6,152 nt of DNA from an uncultured Lysobacter sp. (GTDB taxonomy: Bacteria; Pseudomonadota; Gammaproteobacteria; Xanthomonadales; Xanthomonadaceae). This document shows, piece by piece, positions 1 through 4,266 of this stretch. A program made the translations under genes and the position numbers. Positions within the stretch are counted from its first letter, which is position 1, and each line of letters begins with the position of its first letter. Under the pieces are notes generated by a model. It was not told the origin of the DNA, ran no database searches, and saw nothing but the letters and a program-made list of their open reading frames with translations. Location: assembly GCA_943913335.1 (NCBI GenBank), contig CALTXS010000067.1, positions 1 through 6,152 of the forward strand, read 5' to 3'.

Positions 1-609
1 GTTCTGTACGACATGCTGGAACGCGGCAGCCACCAGGACCCGCGCGACGGCGCTGTGGATGCGCTGATGACCCGCTTTACCGTCGATCATGCGCAAGTCG
101 AACGCGTGCAGGCCACTGTCCTGCGTTTATTTGATCAGGTCGCCGGCAGTTGGGGCCTGGACGCTGATGACCGCGTACTGCTCGAGCGCGCGGTGCGACT
201 GCACGAGATTGGCCTGGGGATCGCGCACAGCGGCTACCACACGCACGGTGCATACGTGCTGGAGAATGCCGATATCGAGGGCTTCTCGCGCCAGCAGCAG
301 CAGTTCCTTGCCAGTCTGGTCGCCACCCATCGCCGCAAGGTCGCCAAGAATGCCTTCGATGCGCTGCCCGATCGACTGGTCCCCGCTGCGCGTCGCTGCT
401 CTGCTCTGCTGCGACTGGCCGTGCTGTTTCAGCGCGGACATACGGATACGGTGATTCCCCGCCTGGACCTGCGCGCCTCAGGCAACGTGTTGCGCCTGCA
501 GCTCGATGCCGGCTGGTACGCCGACCGGCCGCTACTGCGCTCGGACCTGACCGATGAAATCAAGGACATCGAAGCGCTAGGCATGCGACTCGAAATTGCC
601 GCGGTGTAA
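1..609 (+). CDS. ppx: Exopolyphosphatase, C-terminal part (5' end outside window)
   Basis: The frame is open from base 1 (V-L-Y-D-M...) to TAA at 607-609, giving the last 202 residues of a protein normally about 500 long. The true start lies left of the window. Ppx removes terminal phosphates from inorganic polyphosphate in the cytoplasm. The fragment covers the helical HD-like C-terminal region that follows the two actin-like ASKHA domains. It opens with the family's LYDM stretch, then has a VDHAQVERV helix, the segment RLHEIGLGIAHSGYHTHGAY, and then QQQFLASLVATHRRK. All of these line up with remembered E. coli Ppx. The catalytic N-terminal domains cannot be assessed. The paralogue GppA (pppGpp phosphatase) shares this architecture, but the HEIG/HSGYHTHGAY region reads as Ppx. 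A phosphate-metabolism gene directly before a Pho-box-like array fits a phosphate-responsive neighbourhood. No U-tract terminator is visible after its stop. Confidence 0.93.
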   Translation, partial: VLYDMLERGSHQDPRDGAVDALMTRFTVDHAQVERVQATVLRLFDQVAGSWGLDADDRVLLERAVRLHEIGLGIAHSGYHTHGAYVLENADIEGFSRQQQQFLASLVATHRRKVAKNAFDALPDRLVPAARRCSALLRLAVLFQRGHTDTVIPRLDLRASGNVLRLQLDAGWYADRPLLRSDLTDEIKDIEALGMRLEIAAV

Positions 610-625
610 GAACACCGGCACCCTA

Positions 626-665
626 CCGTCACGGAACTGACACGCGACTGCCACGACCAGTTCAT
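626..665 (+). promoter_or_regulatory. Tandem Pho-box-like array (predicted PhoB binding sites)
   Basis: Four 7-base units sit at an exact 11-base period: CCGTCAC (626-632), CTGACAC (637-643), CTGCCAC (648-654) and a weaker AGTTCAT (659-665). The 4-base spacers are GGAA, GCGA and GACC. The known PhoB site is two direct repeats of CTGTCAT/C separated by 4 bases, usually with A/T-rich spacers. The first three units each match CTGTCAC at 6 of 7 positions, and the fourth matches CTGTCAT at 4 of 7. The array lies in the gap after ppx and ends 39 bases before the glycosyltransferase ATG, as expected for activation of that gene. Two PhoB dimers could be accommodated. The GC-rich spacers and the uncertain -10 position are the weak points. 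Confidence 0.6.
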
Positions 666-680
666 CTGCGCTTGCCAGGC

Positions 681-686
681 TATGCT
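681..686 (+). promoter_or_regulatory. Possible -10 box for the glycosyltransferase operon
   Basis: TATGCT matches TATAAT at four positions, including the conserved A2 and T6. No good -35 lies 16-18 bases upstream, which would be normal for a PhoB-activated promoter. It begins 15 bases after the last Pho-like unit, whereas about 10 bases is typical at phoA-type promoters, so the assignment is tentative. Confidence 0.25.
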
Positions 687-691
687 CATAT

Positions 692-695
692 GGAG
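692..695 (+). promoter_or_regulatory. Shine-Dalgarno for the glycosyltransferase
   Basis: GGAG lies 9 bases before the ATG at 705. It favours that start over the in-frame TTG at 672 and ATG at 690, neither of which has a comparable site at good spacing. Confidence 0.55.
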
Positions 696-704
696 TCCAA
701 GCCT

Positions 705-1874
705 ATGCGCTACGCACTGATCAGCGAAACCTACCCGCCCGAAATCAACGGCGTTGCCCTGACGGTGCAGAGCCTCGAGCAAGGTCTGCGTCAGCGCGGC
801 CATGAAGTGCAACTGATTCGCCCTAAACAGCGCGATGAAGCCGCCGCACTCGCCGAGAGCGTGACCCCTGCGGCGCATCTGCTGACGGTGCCGAGTTTGC
901 CGGTGCCACGGTATCCGCAGTTGCGGTTCGGACTGCCTTCAACCGGTCGCCTTCTGAAACTGTGGAAGTCCGAGCGCCCCGATGCCGTCTACGTCGCGAC
1001 CGAAGGCCCGCTGGGCTGGAGCGCATTGAAGGCGGCCAAGATCCTGGGCATCCCTGCAGTCACCGGCTTTCATACGCGGTTTGACGAATACATGCGCGAT
1101 TACGGCGTCGGCTTTCTGCGTCCGGCTGCGGTCTCATGGATGCGGCGATTCCATAATCGCGCGGCCCGCACCTTGGTTCCGACTCGCGAGCTGCAACGCG
1201 AATTGCAGGAGCTGGGGTTCGAAGGCGTAGATTGCCTGCCACGCGCCGTCGACTGTAACCGCTTCACACCGCAACGTCGCGATGCGTCGCTGCGCACGCA
1301 ATGGGGCTTGGGTCGCCACGATCTCGCTGTGGTCTATCTGGGCCGTATTGCTGCGGAAAAAAATCTTCAGTTGGCCATCAATGCGTTTCGCGCGCTGCAG
1401 ATGCAACGTCCCGATGCGCGCTACATCTGGATAGGCGACGGCCCCAAGCGCGCCGAGATCGAAGCCGAAAATCCCGACTTTATCTTCACCGGTACCTTGC
1501 GCGGCACGGAGCTGGCGACGGCCTTGGCCAGTTGCGATCTGTTTGTCTTCCCCTCGCGCTCGGAAACCTTTGGCAACGTCACCCTCGAAGCGATGGCCAG
1601 CGGCGTTCCGACCATCGCGTTCGATTACGGTTCCGCGCATGAATTCCTGCGCCACCGCATTCACGGCGAAGTCCTGCCGGTTGATGACGAGAACGGCTTT
1701 ACCGACGCCGTAGTGCGTCTGGGTCTGGATGACACACGGCGGCCGGCAATGGGGCTGGCCGCCCGACAAGCCATGGAAAAGCTGCGACCCGAACAGGTCG
1801 CTGCCGACCTGGATTCCATGTTGTGCGGTTTGGCCGTCCGAGGGGATCATGATGCAAAAATTGCATTGGCATAG
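705..1874 (+). CDS. GT4-family glycosyltransferase (GT-B fold, MgtA/SqdX-like)
   Basis: A 389-residue cytoplasmic or membrane-associated GT-B enzyme that should transfer a sugar from a nucleotide donor with retention of configuration. The N-terminal Rossmann domain starts MRYALISETYPPEINGVA, with the glycine-rich acceptor loop at residues 12-18, then FHTRFDEYMRDYG with His123. The C-terminal donor domain has YLGRIAAEKN (Arg214, Lys219), WIGDGP, then FPSRSETFGNVTLEA, which contains the family's E-x7-E pair Glu287/Glu295. This pattern is shared with lipid mannosyltransferases (MgtA, PimB) and the sulfolipid synthase SqdX. Donor and acceptor cannot be read from the sequence, so no symbol is given. 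Length is normal for the family. The start at 705 is chosen for its GGAG site and because homology begins at MRYA. The Pho-box-like array upstream and the overlapping PAP2 gene downstream suggest a phosphate-regulated membrane-lipid glycosylation role (inference). Capsule or LPS-type glycan assembly is the alternative. Confidence 0.9.
   Translation: MRYALISETYPPEINGVALTVQSLEQGLRQRGHEVQLIRPKQRDEAAALAESVTPAAHLLTVPSLPVPRYPQLRFGLPSTGRLLKLWKSERPDAVYVATEGPLGWSALKAAKILGIPAVTGFHTRFDEYMRDYGVGFLRPAAVSWMRRFHNRAARTLVPTRELQRELQELGFEGVDCLPRAVDCNRFTPQRRDASLRTQWGLGRHDLAVVYLGRIAAEKNLQLAINAFRALQMQRPDARYIWIGDGPKRAEIEAENPDFIFTGTLRGTELATALASCDLFVFPSRSETFGNVTLEAMASGVPTIAFDYGSAHEFLRHRIHGEVLPVDDENGFTDAVVRLGLDDTRRPAMGLAARQAMEKLRPEQVAADLDSMLCGLAVRGDHDAKIALA
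1840..1845 (+). promoter_or_regulatory. Shine-Dalgarno for the PAP2 gene, inside the upstream gene
   Basis: GAGGGG lies within the coding region of the glycosyltransferase. Counting from its GAGG core, it is 5 bases before ATG 1849 and 8 before ATG 1852, so either of the two adjacent ATGs could be used. The protein differs by one Met. Confidence 0.6.
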
Positions 1875-2400
1875 CGGCTGGGTCCGTCGCGAACACGAAT
1901 GGTGCGTGAGCGCCAACCGTGCCGGCTGCCTCGAACGCTCACGCCGCTACTTTGCCACCGTCTCGCGTTGGGGCGATGGTCCGGCCTGGTACGGACTCAT
2001 GGCGACGCTGTTTGTGTTTGGCGGCGGCCGCGGAGTCCAGGCTGCATTGCACATGGCGGTGTTGGGCGCCGTGTCACTGATTCTGTATAAAGTCCTGAAG
2101 CGCTGGACTCGTCGCCCGCGACCGTTCGCTGCCGATGGCCGCATTCAGGCCTGGGTCGCCCCGCTCGACGAATTCTCCTTCCCCTCCGGTCATACGCTGC
2201 ACGCGGTGGGCTTTACGATCATTGCCTGCGCTTATTTCCCGCTGCTGGCGCTGATTCTGGTGCCGTTTTCGGTGAGCGTGGCCCTGTCCCGCGTCGTGCT
2301 CGGCCTGCATTACCCGTCCGATGTACTGGCTGCCACTGCCATCGGCATGAGCCTGGCATCGTTAACCTTGTGGCTGACTCCCGGGGTCACGCTGTTCTAA
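1849..2400 (+). CDS. PAP2-family membrane phosphatase
   Basis: A 183-residue integral membrane phosphatase of the PAP2/vanadium haloperoxidase superfamily. These enzymes remove phosphate from lipid phosphates such as phosphatidate, phosphatidylglycerophosphate or undecaprenyl diphosphate through a phosphohistidine intermediate. All three signature motifs are present: K-x6-RP (Lys84, Arg91-Pro92), PSGH (112-115, with the acid/base His115) and SR-x5-H-x3-D (Ser147-Arg148, nucleophile His154, Asp158). Hydrophobic segments lie at about residues 45-80, 117-145 and 158-178. An N-terminal RREHEWC...RYFATVSRWGDGPAWY segment precedes the first membrane helix, as in related bacterial proteins, so the start at 1849 gives a full-length protein even though it overlaps the preceding gene by 26 bases. 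The overlap points to translational coupling with the glycosyltransferase and a shared substrate or pathway. Substrate is not determinable; phosphatidate to diacylglycerol is the role that best fits the neighbour (inference). Confidence 0.92.
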   Translation: MMQKLHWHSGWVRREHEWCVSANRAGCLERSRRYFATVSRWGDGPAWYGLMATLFVFGGGRGVQAALHMAVLGAVSLILYKVLKRWTRRPRPFAADGRIQAWVAPLDEFSFPSGHTLHAVGFTIIACAYFPLLALILVPFSVSVALSRVVLGLHYPSDVLAATAIGMSLASLTLWLTPGVTLF

Positions 2401-2405
2401 GCCCG

Positions 2406-2411
2406 TACAAT
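2406..2411 (+). promoter_or_regulatory. Possible -10 box directly before rlmJ
   Basis: TACAAT is a 5/6 match to TATAAT and ends 6 bases before the rlmJ ATG, so transcription would start at or next to the A of the ATG. No convincing -35 lies 16-18 bases upstream (GGGGTC region), and there is no Shine-Dalgarno. It may be chance, with rlmJ simply co-transcribed from upstream. Confidence 0.35.
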
Positions 2412-2417
2412 GGGCCC

Positions 2418-3281
2418 ATGAATTATCGCCACGCCTTTCACGCCGGCAACCATGCCGACGTTCTGAAACATCTGACTGTTGTCGGCCTGCTGCAGGCCTT
2501 GACGCAAAAAGACACACCCCTGTTCGCCGCTGACACGCACGCCGGCCGTGGCCTGTACAGCATGGTCAGCTCCAGCGCACAGAAAACCGGCGAGGCCGAG
2601 GATGGCATTGGCCGTTTACTGGCCGAAGCGCCTTCTGACCCGCTAATTCACGACTATTTGCAGGTGGTGCGCAATGCCCGCCAGCAGACCGGTGACATGA
2701 CGGTATATCCGGGTTCGCCGTGGTTGCTCAGTCATCTCACGCGCCCCCAGGATCGGCTTGGCTTTGTGGAGCTGCACGATGAGGAAGCCGCAGTCCTGCA
2801 ATCGAACTTTGCCGGCGACCGTCGCGTTACCGTGCGCCATGGCGATGGCTATACGGCCATGCGTGCCTTACTGCCGCCCCGTATCGGTACGGAACGCATC
2901 AATCGCGGCCTGGTGCTGATTGACCCGCCGTTTGAGAAACAGCTCGGCGAGTTCGACGACATCATCGCGGCCTTGCGCGATGCACTGGAACGTTGGCCCT
3001 TGGGCTGCTTTGCCGTGTGGTATCCGATCAAGCTGCAACGCTCGCTGCAACCCTTTATGCGGCGCTGCGAAGCGCTCCCGGCACGCAACGTCTTACGTGC
3101 GGAACTGTTGGTACGGGCCGCCGATTCGCCGCTGCGCATGAACGGCAGCGGCATGGTCATCGTCAATGCGCCGTGGCAACTGGATACCCGGTTGCGCACG
3201 GCGCTAGCGAAACTGGCGCCGATTCTGGCCGATGGCCCGGGCGCCGATTCGCTGGTCAGTTGGGTCCGACAGCCGGCCTGA
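2418..3281 (+). CDS. rlmJ: 23S rRNA (adenine(2030)-N6)-methyltransferase
   Basis: A 287-residue cytoplasmic Rossmann-fold enzyme that uses S-adenosylmethionine to methylate N6 of A2030 in 23S rRNA. The E. coli protein is 280 residues, so this is full length. The N-terminus MNYRHAFHAGNHADVLKH is nearly the E. coli sequence and includes the conserved Lys17 region that contacts the cofactor. DTHAGRG (from Asp39) is the SAM-binding motif, and the catalytic amino-methyltransferase motif IV is DPPF at 169-172. Further family blocks are YPGSPWLL, LVLIDPPFE, WYPIKLQ, NGSGMVIVNAPW and the C-terminal LVSWVR. The start is fixed by this homology. No good Shine-Dalgarno precedes it, and the PAP2 stop is only 17 bases away. 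It may be read from the upstream operon or from its own promoter. The last 26 bases overlap the end of the convergent transporter gene. Confidence 0.96.
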   Translation: MNYRHAFHAGNHADVLKHLTVVGLLQALTQKDTPLFAADTHAGRGLYSMVSSSAQKTGEAEDGIGRLLAEAPSDPLIHDYLQVVRNARQQTGDMTVYPGSPWLLSHLTRPQDRLGFVELHDEEAAVLQSNFAGDRRVTVRHGDGYTAMRALLPPRIGTERINRGLVLIDPPFEKQLGEFDDIIAALRDALERWPLGCFAVWYPIKLQRSLQPFMRRCEALPARNVLRAELLVRAADSPLRMNGSGMVIVNAPWQLDTRLRTALAKLAPILADGPGADSLVSWVRQPA

Positions 3282-4179
3282 TTTCCGGCTCAAAGAAGCT
3301 AAAGCGAATCTCACCGAACTGCGTCTTCATGGCGCGCTCGATGCGATTGATTTCGTCAGTCAGCTCCTGGGCGGTCTGCAAGCCCTGCATCTCGGCTTGC
3401 ACGGAGACCATCGCTTCATTGCCCAACTGCAGCGTGATCAGACTGATCACGTGTTTGATAGATGGCTGCTTTTCAATGAATGCGCGGATCTCGGCCTGGC
3501 GATACGGCTCGAGCGACTGACCGATCAGCATGGCTTTGACCTCACGCGCTACGAATACAGCCACCACGATCAGCAGGACGCCAATCATCAGCGTGCCGAT
3601 GGCATCCCAGATCGGGTTGCCGGTGAACACGGACATCAGCACGGCAAACAGAGCAAAGATCAGACCCAGCAGGGCGGCCAGATCTTCGCCGAAGATAACG
3701 ACGAGTTCAGCCTGACGGCTTTCGCGGAACCAGCGATAGATACTGCGGCCGTTGCGGGATTTGGTCACTTCCTGCAGACAGGCGCGCATCGAAATCGATT
3801 CGGCGATGATGGCGAACACCAGCACGCCGGCGGCCCACCACCACTGGCGCAGAGGCTCAGGATTCTCAAGCTTGTGGATGCCTTCGTACAGTGAATAGAT
3901 GCCGCCGACGGTAAACAGCATCACTGCAACCAGAAACGACCAGAAATAGATTTCCTTGCCGTGGCCGAGCGGGTATTCATCGGTCGGTGGAAGCGCGGAT
4001 TTGCGCAGACCCAGTAGTAACAGCAACTGATTTCCGCAGTCCGCCAGCGAGTGAACCGTTTCTGCCAGCATCGCGGTCGAGCCGGTCACGAAGGCGGCTA
4101 CGCCCTTGGCCACTGCAATTGCAAAGTTTGCACCCAAGGCGAAAATAATCGCCCGCTTGGAATCACCACCACCGGCCAT
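3256..4179 (-). CDS. Cation diffusion facilitator transporter, ZNT9-like
   Basis: A 307-residue inner-membrane CDF antiporter predicted to export a divalent metal, most likely zinc, in exchange for protons. Six membrane segments are visible at about residues 10-31, 36-58, 77-98, 114-134, 158-184 and 190-211, followed by a cytoplasmic ferredoxin-like domain (about 225-300). TM2 has H-SLA-D (His43, Asp47), the PLGHGKE loop is at 70-76, and TM6 begins PIWDAIG with Asp192. In TM5 the usual HxxxD is replaced by IFGED (Ile162, Glu165, Asp166). Human SLC30A9/ZNT9 has a comparable ED in TM5 and a similar D-x-x-NQ in TM2, which places this in that subfamily rather than with FieF/YiiP. The start ATG has a GAGGG site 6 bases upstream. 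The gene diverges from mfd and converges on rlmJ. Metal specificity cannot be read from the sequence. Confidence 0.93.
   Translation of the reverse strand: MAGGGDSKRAIIFALGANFAIAVAKGVAAFVTGSTAMLAETVHSLADCGNQLLLLLGLRKSALPPTDEYPLGHGKEIYFWSFLVAVMLFTVGGIYSLYEGIHKLENPEPLRQWWWAAGVLVFAIIAESISMRACLQEVTKSRNGRSIYRWFRESRQAELVVIFGEDLAALLGLIFALFAVLMSVFTGNPIWDAIGTLMIGVLLIVVAVFVAREVKAMLIGQSLEPYRQAEIRAFIEKQPSIKHVISLITLQLGNEAMVSVQAEMQGLQTAQELTDEINRIERAMKTQFGEIRFSFFEPEIRPAVGPN
3271..3290. other. Inverted repeat at the rlmJ / transporter convergence point
   Basis: AGCCGG (3271-3276) and CCGGCT (3285-3290) form a perfect 6-base stem with an 8-base loop that contains the rlmJ TGA. It lies where two converging transcripts meet, where a bidirectional terminator is wanted. 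Neither side has a U-tract, so it is at best a weak or Rho-assisted terminator. Confidence 0.3.
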
Positions 4180-4185
4180 AGCATT

Positions 4186-4190
4186 CCCTC
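4186..4190 (-). promoter_or_regulatory. Shine-Dalgarno for the CDF transporter
   Basis: GAGGG on the minus strand, 6 bases before the ATG at 4179. It confirms the start and contrasts with mfd on the other side of the same intergenic region, which lacks one. Confidence 0.7.
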
Positions 4191-4213
4191 TGTCCTGAAA
4201 TCGGAAAGTGCTT

Positions 4214-4219
4214 ATTCTA
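4214..4219 (-). promoter_or_regulatory. Possible -10 box for the CDF transporter
   Basis: TAGAAT on the minus strand is a 5/6 match to TATAAT and would give a leader of roughly 28 bases containing the GAGGG site. The -35 region 17 bases further upstream (TCGGGC) is poor, so an activator or a weak promoter would be needed. Confidence 0.4.
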
Positions 4220-4227
4220 ACTTGCAG

Positions 4228-4241
4228 CGGGCGGTTGCCCG
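4228..4241. repeat. Short inverted repeat between the divergent promoters
   Basis: CGGGC and GCCCG form a perfect 5-base stem around GGTT. It lies upstream of both candidate -10 boxes, covering the -35 region of each. It could be an operator half-site pair or simply GC-rich chance. Confidence 0.25.
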
Positions 4242-4252
4242 ATCTCCCTTGT

Positions 4253-4258
4253 TAAAAT
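4253..4258 (+). promoter_or_regulatory. Probable -10 box for mfd
   Basis: TAAAAT is a 5/6 match to TATAAT in an A/T-rich island within GC-rich DNA, ending 8 bases before the mfd ATG. The -35 is unclear: TTGCCC (4235) is too close and TTGCAG (4222) too far. Transcription would begin at about 4265-4267, giving almost no leader. Confidence 0.5.
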
Positions 4259-4266
4259 AAGCGGCT

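Noticed and set aside
626..634. CCGT-C-ACGG as a ppx terminator hairpin
   Set aside because: A 4-base stem with a 1-base loop cannot form, and no T-run follows. The bases are better explained as the first Pho-like unit.
672..704. Upstream starts TTG 672 and ATG 690 for the glycosyltransferase
   Set aside because: They add residues outside the family homology, and the GGAG at 692-695 serves ATG 705.
1729..1848. N-terminal extension of the PAP2 frame back to 1729
   Set aside because: It would lie wholly within the glycosyltransferase coding region and gives a Trp/Pro/Cys-rich nonsense-like peptide. ATG 1849 with GAGGGG upstream gives a normal-length protein.
1134..1916. 260-codon minus-strand frame opposite the glycosyltransferase
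   Set aside because: Antisense to the donor-binding domain with all GT4 motifs on the plus strand; no motifs of its own and no Shine-Dalgarno of note.
2401..2415. GCCC...GGGC as a hairpin terminator between the PAP2 gene and rlmJ
   Set aside because: Only a 4-base stem, no T-run, and it reaches to within two bases of the rlmJ ATG.
3232..3894. 220-codon open frame on the plus strand, opposite the CDF transporter
   Set aside because: Its translation is low-complexity in type (many Gln, His, Asp), with no recognisable domain, and it mirrors the codon pattern of the convincing transporter on the other strand. It is a shadow frame.
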